Assembly (NCBI GenBank): GCA_019459485.1
Contig: JAIBEZ010000020.1
Location: 1-42,456, forward strand
Direction: 5' to 3'
Origin: Prolixibacteraceae bacterium
GTDB lineage: Bacteria > Bacteroidota > Bacteroidia > Bacteroidales > Prolixibacteraceae
DNA: 42,456 bases
In this document: one piece after another, positions 1-7,598 of the stretch
Numbering within the stretch: the stretch's first letter is position 1
How the letters are laid out: the number at the start of each line of letters is the position of its first letter
Translations under genes and position numbers: made by a program
The notes under the pieces: model-generated
What the model was told of the DNA's origin: nothing
Seen by the model: the letters and a program-made list of their open reading frames with translations, nothing else
The model's database searches: none

Positions 1-614
1 TTTAATGGTGCAGGTAAAAATAAAGAAGCATTCCCGCAAGGCCTTTGTGCTTGCAGCCGGTTCGTTTCACTCATTCAACCGTTCCGTTCGTACCTCACTA
101 CACTATTTCATTCGTTCACCTCACCAGCTTCAGCACCGCACGTGTGAGTGTTTCGTTCCTCAACACCCACACCTTTCCCAACCCACAACAACAGCATTCC
201 CACTTATTTTACCTGCGAATTGTTTGCCCCATAAAACATGTTCCCGATCATTACAGCCATAATCATTCTATATTGATCGTTTCATCATGCTATTGAAATG
301 AGAATAACTGCCCACGCACCTCCCAGTGCCAGTTATTTCCCATTTCAACAGCACATCATCATCATACCCGAAATTTGCCATTTCTTTTTTAAAATAGGGT
401 TTTAAGGGCTTTCTCCATAAAAACTGATGGAAAGCAAACAAACATGACAATAGTGATAATGTCACTACAAACGAACGCATCCAAACGCATAAACCCCTAA
501 TCAACAAGCATTGCCCAATTATTGATATACCTTGGATCAGATAAGGACAAGGTCGGGTTTGGTTCGTATCAAGTCCATACCAAGTCCAAGTACAAACAAT
601 TAAAAATTACCGTC
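1..614. other. Gene-poor leader stretch, no supported gene
   Basis: I see no convincing gene here. The plus strand is strongly pyrimidine-rich between about 60 and 210 (runs of tcac, ttcc, cacc), which leaves stop-free frames without protein-like composition. A 79-codon minus-strand frame (507 down to 268) has one hydrophobic stretch near its N-terminus and could encode a tiny membrane protein, but nothing else supports it. The frame of the next gene is open from 522, yet the family-like start is at 615, so 522-614 is probably leader. Confidence 0.4.
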
Positions 615-1262
615 ATGGGTACAATTAAACAAGGTATTTTAGGTGGCTTCTCCGGCAAGGTCGGAACAGTCATCGGAGGTAGCTGGAAAGGCATAAATTA
701 TATGCGTGGAAAAGCGACCAGTATTTCGAATCCTAAAACAGAAGCACAACTGGACCAGCGAGCCCGGTTTGGTGCTGCTCTCAGATTCTTACAACCATTA
801 ACCCCGTTCCTGAGGATTGGCTTTAAGAATTACGCTGTGAAAATGACAGCTTTCAACAGCGCTATGTCCTACAACCTGAACAATGCACTTGTAGGTAGTT
901 ATCCGGAATATTTCATCGACTACCCAAGCGCACTGGTTTCTCGCGGTTCTCTTCCTGGGGCTATGAATCCGCAGATTCAATCCTCAAATCCTAGTCAGAT
1001 TGATTTTACTTGGGAAGATAATTCTCAGGACTCAACTGCAAGCACTTTCGATAAGGTTATTTTGGTTGTTCTCAATCCAGCAAAGCAGAAAGCGATCACA
1101 GTTATTGGTGGCAATGAAAGGTCGGTCTGCGCCCAGACAATTACAGTTCCTTCAACGTTTGCTGGTGATGAGGTGCAATGCTACATTTCATTTCAGAATG
1201 CAAACCAGTCGATTTTATCAAACAGTGTTTATGCTGGGGCAATCAACTTCTTCATTGATTAA
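615..1262 (+). CDS. DUF6266 family protein
   Basis: About 215 residues, soluble, no signal peptide. The N-terminus MGTIKQGILGGFSGKVGTV followed by a W-K-G and M-R-G-K segment is the hallmark opening of DUF6266, a Bacteroidota family whose function is unknown. The middle contains a conserved-looking KTEAQLDQRARF segment and the C-terminal half is rich in beta-type residues. I choose ATG 615 because the family motif begins there; the upstream in-frame ATG at 522 adds 31 residues of unlike composition. The gene stands alone on the plus strand and is followed by a strong hairpin terminator. Such genes often occur in accessory or phage-derived regions, but nothing here proves that origin. Confidence 0.8.
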   Translation: MGTIKQGILGGFSGKVGTVIGGSWKGINYMRGKATSISNPKTEAQLDQRARFGAALRFLQPLTPFLRIGFKNYAVKMTAFNSAMSYNLNNALVGSYPEYFIDYPSALVSRGSLPGAMNPQIQSSNPSQIDFTWEDNSQDSTASTFDKVILVVLNPAKQKAITVIGGNERSVCAQTITVPSTFAGDEVQCYISFQNANQSILSNSVYAGAINFFID

Positions 1263-1283
1263 TCAGCTAAGGCCAAATGTTTT

Positions 1284-1318
1284 AAAATACCGCTTTCTTT
1301 CGGAGGGCGGTATTTTTA
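1284..1318 (+). terminator. Intrinsic terminator after the DUF6266 gene
   Basis: A perfect 10-bp stem (aaaataccgc at 1284-1293 with gcggtatttt at 1307-1316) encloses a 13-nt loop and runs into a T-rich tail. It lies 21 bases after the stop codon. Confidence 0.85.
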
Positions 1319-1354
1319 TTGCTTAAATTTGGGTGAACAAACAAATCTGAAACA

Positions 1355-2476
1355 ATGGAAAAACTAGAATTTACAAGAGAAGAACTTTACAACCTGGTTT
1401 GGTCGGAGCCTTTATCCCGGCTGGCAAAGAAGTATAACATGTCAGACAATGGTATTAGAAAAATCTGCAAAAAGATAAATATTCCACTGCCTGCCATAGG
1501 TCACTGGCAAAAAGTACAATATGGGTACAAAGTAATACAGCCCAAACTACCAGAAAAATTTACGGGAAACAATATCATCAAATTAGACTACAGAAAAGAA
1601 GATGGTAGTCATGTAGAACCTGGTCAATCTCCGAAATCCATACTTAAGCAAGAAATCCTAAAGAATCAGAAAATACCTTTTATCGTTCCTGAAAGACTAT
1701 CAAATCCTGATCCTTTGATTATTCAGGCACAAAATACACTTGTTATTGAAAAGAGAAAAAGTTTTAATTTTAAAGGAGTTGTGGAAACAAAATCCGGAGA
1801 ATTAAACATCAGAGTAGCCCCATCAAATGTAGGTCGTACTTTACGATTCATGGATACATTTATTAAACTCCTCCGCTCCAGAAACCATGACATAACAAGA
1901 AAAAATGGGGTTGTTTGTGCGCTAATTTATGGGGAAGAAATCGAATTCTGTATTAGAGAAAAAATAAAAATAACCTATACTCAAGAGAAATATCCCACTC
2001 GTGAATATCATCCAAATGGCATTCTTTCCTTTATCATTGGCCGATATAATACAAAAGAATGGAAAGAAGGAAAGCAATTATTAGAAGAAAAGATAACTGA
2101 CATCTTGATATATCTCGAACTGAAATGCAAAAAACGACAAGAAGAGCGGATTGAAGATGAACTGAAAAGGCAAATCCAGTTAGAGGCCGAACAAAAAAGA
2201 AAGGAATTATTAGCACGTAGGCAGGCAGAGCTATACGCAGTTGAGGATTTACTTAATCAGGCAATCCGCTTGCAACAGGCCAAATTTATGAGAGATTACG
2301 TTGACTTTGTATCACAAAATGCGGAGAATAATATAACCCAAAATACGGAACTTAGTGATTGGATTAGTTGGGCAAAACACAAAATTGATTGGTATGATCC
2401 ATTGATCCAGGTTGATGATGATCTACTGGATGATGATGACAGAAAAACCTTAGTTGAAAGGTTAAGGAAAAAATAA
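1355..2476 (+). CDS. Unknown protein with N-terminal HTH-like domain and long helical segment
   Basis: 373 residues, no signal peptide or membrane segment. The first ~70 residues (LYNLVWSEPLSRLAKKYNMS, then GIRKICKKINIPLP and GHWQK) look like a helix-turn-helix of the kind found at the start of many unnamed bacterial proteins: a short ladder of helices with a recognition-helix-like RKICKK. Residues ~230-310 are very rich in Lys, Glu, Arg and Gln and are likely a long coiled coil. The acidic C-terminus ends in a run of Asp. I do not recognise a catalytic domain. It sits directly upstream of the AbiE pair on the same strand, with 62 bases between, and its stop codon lies at the edge of the AbiE operator. 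A DNA-binding or accessory role is inference only. Confidence 0.75.
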   Translation: MEKLEFTREELYNLVWSEPLSRLAKKYNMSDNGIRKICKKINIPLPAIGHWQKVQYGYKVIQPKLPEKFTGNNIIKLDYRKEDGSHVEPGQSPKSILKQEILKNQKIPFIVPERLSNPDPLIIQAQNTLVIEKRKSFNFKGVVETKSGELNIRVAPSNVGRTLRFMDTFIKLLRSRNHDITRKNGVVCALIYGEEIEFCIREKIKITYTQEKYPTREYHPNGILSFIIGRYNTKEWKEGKQLLEEKITDILIYLELKCKKRQEERIEDELKRQIQLEAEQKRKELLARRQAELYAVEDLLNQAIRLQQAKFMRDYVDFVSQNAENNITQNTELSDWISWAKHKIDWYDPLIQVDDDLLDDDDRKTLVERLRKK

Positions 2477-2520
2477 ATGTCACGTTTTCACCGGTAGAAA
2501 CATGACATTTTATATCTTTG
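2475..2520 (+). promoter_or_regulatory. AbiE promoter with large palindromic operator
   Basis: A 36-bp near-perfect palindrome centred between 2492 and 2493 has outer arms aaatgtca (2475-2482) and tgacattt (2503-2510) and an inner accggt core. Of 18 base pairs, 15 match. It is followed at once by TATCTTTG at 2513-2520, an exact TANNTTTG -7 element of Bacteroidota promoters, so the palindrome covers the -33 region. AbiEi-type antitoxins are known to repress their own operon through inverted repeats, so this is most likely that operator. The start codon of the antitoxin gene is 18 bases after the -7 element. Confidence 0.7.
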
Positions 2521-2538
2521 CAATAGAAATAATAAACC

Positions 2539-3264
2539 ATGAAAGTAACTGAATTACTTAGAGATAAAATTGTAAGATTTCCTGAAGGATTTGTATTCAC
2601 TTACGATGAATTTGGAATTGATGCAGATAAAGAAGATGCATTCAAAAAGGCTATGTCTCGTTTGGTGAAATCAGGAACTATTGAGAGATTGTCAAAAGGT
2701 AGGTTTTACAAGCCAAAGAAGGGAATCATTAATAATCTCAGGCCAGACGAATACGAAATTGTAAAAGACCTGCTGTTTGAAGATCGAAAACCGGTTGGAT
2801 ATATAACCGGACTGGGAATATTTAACCGGATGGGATTAACTACCCAAATGTCAAACATCATTCAGATTGGGGCTCCCTTCGATAAAAAACAGCTTCAACG
2901 CGGAAAATATACCATCAAATTTATCAGACAATGGAATAGTATAACCCGGAATAATATCTACTATTTGCAGTTGCTCGACAGCATCCGTTTTATAAAAAAT
3001 ATTCCTGATACAACAGTTAATCAATCTTTTGATCGCTTGGTATTTTTAGTAGGCGAACTGCCAGAAAAAGAACTAACCACACTTACCGAACTGGCTTTAA
3101 AATACCCTCCATCGGTCCGTGCCATGACTGGCGGAATACTTGATAAATTGCAATATAACAATCTTTCTGACAGACTATTAAAAAGCCTTAAATCAACTAC
3201 TAATTTCAATGTAGATATTTCAGGTGATCGGATAAAAGACAAACAAAAATGGAAAATTCAATAA
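2539..3264 (+). CDS. abiEi: AbiEi-type antitoxin (type IV toxin-antitoxin)
   Basis: 241 residues. The N-terminal ~65 residues form a winged-helix-like unit (KVTELLRDKIVRFPEG, then AMSRLVKSGTIERLSKGRFY and KPKKG), the typical start of DUF6088/AbiEi antitoxins. The rest (YITGLGIFNRMGL and after) matches the general layout of the AbiEi C-terminal domain. In this family the N-terminus binds DNA and represses the operon, and the protein counters the toxin without direct binding. The toxin gene follows with a 16-base overlap from the ATG at 3249, or a TAATG stop-start overlap if the ATG at 3264 is used, so the two are translationally coupled. The operator and promoter lie just upstream. Function is assigned by family and context. 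Confidence 0.88.
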   Translation: MKVTELLRDKIVRFPEGFVFTYDEFGIDADKEDAFKKAMSRLVKSGTIERLSKGRFYKPKKGIINNLRPDEYEIVKDLLFEDRKPVGYITGLGIFNRMGLTTQMSNIIQIGAPFDKKQLQRGKYTIKFIRQWNSITRNNIYYLQLLDSIRFIKNIPDTTVNQSFDRLVFLVGELPEKELTTLTELALKYPPSVRAMTGGILDKLQYNNLSDRLLKSLKSTTNFNVDISGDRIKDKQKWKIQ

Positions 3265-4214
3265 TGCTTCATCATCATCCGGAGATATTCAACAGTGCTG
3301 TTAAAGAAACCTCCGACAGTCTGAATATACGAGACTTCTTTATTGAAAAGGACTACTGGATAACACTTGTACTAAAACGATTGTCGGAAAGCGAATATGT
3401 GGATTCGGTTGTTTTCAAAGGTGGTACCTCATTGTCAAAAGCATTTGGCTTGATTGATCGGTTTTCTGAGGATATCGATTTAGCTGTTGTCAATAACCTG
3501 ATATCATCTGGTAATCAAATTAAGAACTTAATCAGGGATATTGAGAAAGAAATTGCGGGCGATCTGAAAGAAATTGATACTCCTGGCGTTACCAGCAAAG
3601 GTTCAAGGTTTCGAAAATCTGTATTTCATTACCCTTCGATTTTTAAAAATGCTGTAGTAACAGCCATTTCAGATAAATTAATTGTTGAAATTAACTCATT
3701 TGCGAATCCGTATCCATACCAAAAAGTTGAAGTACAAAGCATTATTGGAAAATTCTATCAGTCACACAATGCAGCAGAACTGGTTGAGAAATACAGCCTT
3801 CAACCCTTTAAATTGAATGTTCTGGATAAAAGACAAACCATGCTTGAAAAAGTGGTTTCTTTAGTCCGCTTTTCCTTTGACGAAAACCCGATTAAAAGTA
3901 TCTCAGGTAAAATTCGTCACTTCTATGACCTTTTTTACCTGTTATCAGATGAAGATTGCAAAAAGTATATCGACTCAAAAGATTTCAGGGAAGACTTTAT
4001 CAATCTGATTGAACACGACAAAAGCATTTTTAACGATCCTGCAGGTTGGAGCCAAAAAGATTTCAATCAATCGGTTTTAATCACTAATTTTGATGAATTA
4101 TGGGACGATTTGAAGAACACGTACCGATCAGAACTGCTTCAAATTGCATTTAGTAATATACCAGATGAAAAAGAAGTCAAAGATCGAGTTAAAATGTTGA
4201 TTGATAGATTATAA
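3249..4214 (+). CDS. abiEii: AbiEii/AbiGii-type nucleotidyltransferase toxin
   Basis: 321 residues. It has the nucleotidyltransferase motifs of AbiEii toxins: VVFKGGTSLSKAF at residues 54-66 (GGT/S phosphate-binding loop) and SEDIDL at 73-78, with the metal-binding Asp pair D75/D77. A K-D-Y-W segment near residue 34 and the later RHFYDLFYLL segment fit the same family. Related toxins modify tRNA by adding nucleotides and give abortive infection against phage. The gene overlaps its antitoxin, and both ATG 3249 and ATG 3264 are plausible; the second makes a TAATG junction. All recognisable catalytic residues are present, so the system looks intact. Confidence 0.9.
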   Translation: MENSIMLHHHPEIFNSAVKETSDSLNIRDFFIEKDYWITLVLKRLSESEYVDSVVFKGGTSLSKAFGLIDRFSEDIDLAVVNNLISSGNQIKNLIRDIEKEIAGDLKEIDTPGVTSKGSRFRKSVFHYPSIFKNAVVTAISDKLIVEINSFANPYPYQKVEVQSIIGKFYQSHNAAELVEKYSLQPFKLNVLDKRQTMLEKVVSLVRFSFDENPIKSISGKIRHFYDLFYLLSDEDCKKYIDSKDFREDFINLIEHDKSIFNDPAGWSQKDFNQSVLITNFDELWDDLKNTYRSELLQIAFSNIPDEKEVKDRVKMLIDRL

Positions 4215-4409
4215 TATTGAATTAATATTTCCTTTTATTGCTTTTACTTAACCGAATATTGTTGGCTATTTGTTGCCAAAACCCACAGAATACCAGTAAA
4301 ATAAAACATTTTTATTTTCTGCATCGAGAAAATGATCATAACAACTACTATTGAGAAAGGAATTTGAGTTTACCACTCAAGGCTTTCATGCTAATTCAGG
4401 TTGTAAAAA

Positions 4410-4826
4410 TCAATAAACCAACCAGTCAGTGTATTTATCTGATTTGATGGTTGCTAGTTTCGTTAAATCCGAATAAATGGGCCGAAGGCATTCTGTGGCT
4501 AAAATTCCCAATTCAGAATAACTTCCATCCTCATTAAAATATTTGTCCCTATCCTTTACTGATTTGATTACTACTATCATTCCAAAGCCATCGGTATTTT
4601 CACCACGGATTCTTTTTACCGGATAAGCCTTCCATCCTTTCCAAATTTTTTCATAGGCTGGAATGTACTTATTAATCATGAAATCAGTGAATTGTTCCAG
4701 TGTAACATCCTCACTTAATTCAAGAACCATGACGTGAGTTGCTACCACATTGCCCTTTTTGAGTTCCTGTCCGAAGGAAATCCCTGTCAGGAAAATGAAT
4801 AATGATGCAATAACAAGTGTTTTCAT
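4410..4826 (-). CDS. Small exported protein of unknown function
   Basis: 138 residues. It begins with a clear signal peptide (KTLVIASLFIFLTGISFG, then Q) and so is probably periplasmic or surface-associated. The mature part (HVMVLELSEDVTLEQF and later FGMIVVIKSVKDRDKYF) has the alternating beta-alpha pattern of a small dimeric alpha/beta-barrel fold, but I do not recognise a named family. It stands alone on the minus strand, convergent with the AbiE pair, with about 195 bases of AT-rich spacer between them. The following 303 bases (4827-5129) hold no gene I can support. Confidence 0.65.
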   Translation of the reverse strand: MKTLVIASLFIFLTGISFGQELKKGNVVATHVMVLELSEDVTLEQFTDFMINKYIPAYEKIWKGWKAYPVKRIRGENTDGFGMIVVIKSVKDRDKYFNEDGSYSELGILATECLRPIYSDLTKLATIKSDKYTDWLVY

Positions 4827-5129
4827 TTTTTATTGTAGAAGTATTTGTACACACCAAACCAGTAATTTAACATTTAAAGTCAAATTCATTGAGATAAAAA
4901 ATCAACAAAATTTACGAAATAATATTGAGAATTACATTGAAGAAGAGATAATTATGAACTGTTTTTATTTAAAAATTTATAGAACGGACTATGTCAGTGT
5001 AATTTTCACTTTATTAATACCTTTTTATCCTAATTTCCAAGTCGGAAATTTTTACAGGTTATATAATACCGTTATTTATGGCTATATTTGCCGATTATAA
5101 TAATTTCTCTAATAGAAAGGTAACATTGT

Positions 5130-5288
5130 ATGTACGAAAAGAAACCAAATAGCTATACTTCTCCTGATCTGAGCAAAATGCAGGCAGTTGTAATTGATAT
5201 CAAGACAATAATTTACATCGCACTCGACGCTGATCCTAAGTTGGCCAAAAGCAATTACTTGTCCCGCATCGGATTAAAGAAATTATAA
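5130..5288 (+). CDS. Possible 52-residue protein
   Basis: A short frame beginning MYEKKPNSYTSPDLSKMQAV and ending in RIGLKKL. Composition looks protein-like (charged ends, a hydrophobic VVIDIKTIIYIAL centre). A TATATTTG element at 5083-5090 matches the TANNTTTG -7 box about 40 bases upstream, though no good -33 box is seen. It precedes the DUF819 transporter by 54 bases and might be cotranscribed. No known family is recognised; it could be chance. Confidence 0.45.
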   Translation: MYEKKPNSYTSPDLSKMQAVVIDIKTIIYIALDADPKLAKSNYLSRIGLKKL

Positions 5289-5342
5289 GTCTGGTCTTAA
5301 TTGAGATAAGCAGAAGTAATTTAGCAGCCAGAAATTTTGATT

Positions 5343-6509
5343 ATGTCGTTAATAACTCCGGAAAATCATCTGGTACTTTTCGCAGTAATTGTTGCTGCAG
5401 CTGCACTTGGAATTTGGTCGGAACATAAAAAATGGCTGGGAAACATATCCGGAATTCTGGTCACGATGATTCTGATGTCAATTTTATCAATGACTGGAAT
5501 TGTCCCGGTGGCTTCGAACCCAAAATTGAAGATCGAAGTTTATGATCTGATTTTCAACTATTTCATCCCGCTTTCAATTCCTTTAATGTTGATGGGGTCA
5601 AATGTAATGAGGATTATCCGCGAAGGTGGAAAACTGCTGGTTGCTTTTCTGATTGGTGCTTTGGGAGTGGTTCTCGGGAGTTTTGTCGCGTTTTATTTCA
5701 TTGATCTTGGAGCTGATTCAGGAAATGCCGCAGGAGTAATTACGGCAACATTAATTGGTGGCAGCATGAACTTTATTGCAACCGGCGAAATCCTGAATTT
5801 CAGCACACATCCGCTTTTTTCAGCTACCATTGCAGTTGATAACTTTGCGGCCAATGCATATATCCTGATGCTTTTCGCCATTCCTTCCTTTAAATTTTTG
5901 GCCCGCTTTTTTATGAAACCAAAAATTGAAAATCTGGAAACTACTGCAAATAATCAGAATGAAGAATCCTACCCGATTACCATTGAACGAATTGCTCTTT
6001 CAATGCTTATTGCAGCGGTGATAGCTGGCGTAGGGAGTTTAATATCACCAGCTATTCAATATTTGTTTTCATCTAAAATGAGTATGAATATCCTGATTGT
6101 AACTGTGCTTTCAGTATTAATCGCCAATATACTACCCAAAAAACTCAAAAAACTCGAAGATACTGCATTTGCAATCGGACTTTGGATGATGTACATTTTT
6201 CTTGCAGCCATCGGAGCATCTACCAATCTGAGCGACATGTTGCACGTTGGTCCTGCTGTGTTAGGCTTTTACATTATTATCCTATTTTTCCATCTCATAT
6301 TTATGGTTTCGCTGGCCAGAATATTTAAATTAGATGTGTATGAAGTCATTATTGCTTCGGCAGCCAATATTATGGGACCGTCGGTCGCTGCTCCAATGGC
6401 CGCTTCACTCGGACAGAAAAAGTTGATTACTCCCGGAATACTCGTTGGAATTCTGGGGTATGTGATTGGAACATTTATTGGTGTTTCAATTGCTGTAATG
6501 TTGAGTTGA
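5343..6509 (+). CDS. DUF819 family integral membrane protein (putative transporter)
   Basis: 388 residues from ATG 5343; the frame also has a TTG two codons earlier, which I reject. Roughly ten hydrophobic segments span the whole length, with Gly- and Ala-rich helices, a PLSIPLMLMG segment and TATLIGGSMNFIATGE near residue 140. This is the pattern of the DUF819 (YjcL-like) family, thought to be distant relatives of sodium-dependent transporters. The substrate is unknown. The C-terminal ANIMGPSVAAPMAASLGQKK is typical of the family. It converges on the next gene with only 5 bases between the stop codons, so a shared tail-to-tail terminator would be needed, and none is obvious. Confidence 0.85.
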   Translation: MSLITPENHLVLFAVIVAAAALGIWSEHKKWLGNISGILVTMILMSILSMTGIVPVASNPKLKIEVYDLIFNYFIPLSIPLMLMGSNVMRIIREGGKLLVAFLIGALGVVLGSFVAFYFIDLGADSGNAAGVITATLIGGSMNFIATGEILNFSTHPLFSATIAVDNFAANAYILMLFAIPSFKFLARFFMKPKIENLETTANNQNEESYPITIERIALSMLIAAVIAGVGSLISPAIQYLFSSKMSMNILIVTVLSVLIANILPKKLKKLEDTAFAIGLWMMYIFLAAIGASTNLSDMLHVGPAVLGFYIIILFFHLIFMVSLARIFKLDVYEVIIASAANIMGPSVAAPMAASLGQKKLITPGILVGILGYVIGTFIGVSIAVMLS

Positions 6510-6514
6510 AGTCG

Positions 6515-7516
6515 TTAAAAAGTTATGGAGGTAGTTGAATTCACATTTATTTTGTAGGCTTTCCCTGGATAAAAAGTCTTTATATTGTTGACCCAAACAC
6601 CCGTTTTTCTCGAAGCTTCAATCGTATTTCCCAGTTCGTCCACCACCTTTATCAACTTTTTCTGATCAATTAACGGCTGGATAATTTTTAAGGCATCTAC
6701 TGCAACTGTTTGTGGAATTGAAATAAAATTCCAGCCTGTTTTCAATGGGATACTGAGCGGAAGATCAATTAATTTTCCTTTGATCTGAAAGCTAACGGGA
6801 GAAGTAAGACTAATCAAATAACCTTCGGTTTTTTCAATTGAACCAATCGTGTTGGTCCATACTTTGGTTTTGGCTGAATAGGAATACGATTTTCCGGATT
6901 CATCCTCCATTTTAAGCAAGAATCCGCTGTCACAAAGTGATTTCATCACAACACTCACATCGGGATTTGTTGGAATTAAATAAGTAGAGAAAAGATTACT
7001 CCCTTTGATGAATTGGATGGTTTGGGTAATTTCAGTATTATGGACAATATCAACAACAGAGGTAGCACTTGCACTGAACAATCCGGTAGTGAGCCATGAA
7101 GAAACATCATTTCTGTATGAAACAGACTTAACCACAATTTCCATTTGATTTGAATCGTCCCAGATTTTGAAAATAATCGGGTCGTTTTCAACAAAACCAT
7201 TGCTTATGCCATCGCCTTTTGATGCCAGAATAGTAACAAATGTAGTGTTTTCCAATGGATTTAAATCTTTGGCTAACTTACTGGCTCCAACACAAATTGA
7301 CCCACTGAACACAGCTATTTCATCGTTGGCCGCAAGTGCCAGTTTCTCCAGAATTGCTGACACAACCAAAATATTCATGTGATCCTGTCCGTTTTCACCC
7401 TGCCATGCTGTGATAAAATGGGTACTTGCAATTTCTACCACCTGATTTCTGTCTGCGTAGCTATGCATTGTAATGAATACAAGGAATAAAGCTATGAAAT
7501 TGATTTTATTTGTCAT
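6515..7516 (-). CDS. Secreted modular protein lacking a sorting domain (short paralogue)
   Basis: 333 residues from ATG 7516, which starts directly before a signal peptide (KINFIALFLVFITMHSYA); the longer in-frame start at 7582 would run through a terminator hairpin. The mature protein has one beta-rich module (HFITAWQGENGQDHMN...NDEIAVFSG...CVGA) and two copies of a module with a G-x-N or G-W-N opening, the segment KTEGYLI, and W-V-N-N. The architecture and many residues match the first two-thirds of the 560-residue protein upstream, so the two are tandem duplicates. This copy ends right after the second repeat and has no second A-type module and no type IX sorting domain. It is therefore probably not surface-anchored, or is a 3'-truncated remnant. 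Function unknown. Confidence 0.75.
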   Translation of the reverse strand: MTNKINFIALFLVFITMHSYADRNQVVEIASTHFITAWQGENGQDHMNILVVSAILEKLALAANDEIAVFSGSICVGASKLAKDLNPLENTTFVTILASKGDGISNGFVENDPIIFKIWDDSNQMEIVVKSVSYRNDVSSWLTTGLFSASATSVVDIVHNTEITQTIQFIKGSNLFSTYLIPTNPDVSVVMKSLCDSGFLLKMEDESGKSYSYSAKTKVWTNTIGSIEKTEGYLISLTSPVSFQIKGKLIDLPLSIPLKTGWNFISIPQTVAVDALKIIQPLIDQKKLIKVVDELGNTIEASRKTGVWVNNIKTFYPGKAYKINVNSTTSITF

Positions 7517-7545
7517 ATTGTTTGATTTTTTATTGATATTTAAGA

Positions 7546-7579
7546 TAAAAAAAATCCCCGGACCGATCAAATCCGGGGA
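7546..7579 (-). terminator. Intrinsic terminator of the 560-residue secreted protein gene
   Basis: On the minus strand a perfect 7-bp stem tccccgg/ccgggga (7573-7579 with 7555-7561, loop 11 nt) is followed by nine U (the A run at 7546-7554). It lies 20 bases after the stop of the upstream paralogue and 30 bases before the start of the downstream one. It must attenuate transcription between the two copies. Confidence 0.85.
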
Positions 7580-7598
7580 CAATTAAACTAAACCAAAT

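Noticed and set aside
268-507. 79-codon minus-strand frame with one hydrophobic stretch
   Set aside because: Only a single open frame supports it; no family, no promoter, and composition explained by the pyrimidine-rich plus strand.
5337-5342. TTG start two codons ahead of the DUF819 protein
   Set aside because: The ATG at 5343 is a normal start for the family and adds nothing lost.
7517-7582. Longer N-terminus for the short secreted paralogue
   Set aside because: It would translate through the terminator hairpin and put 22 residues before the signal peptide.
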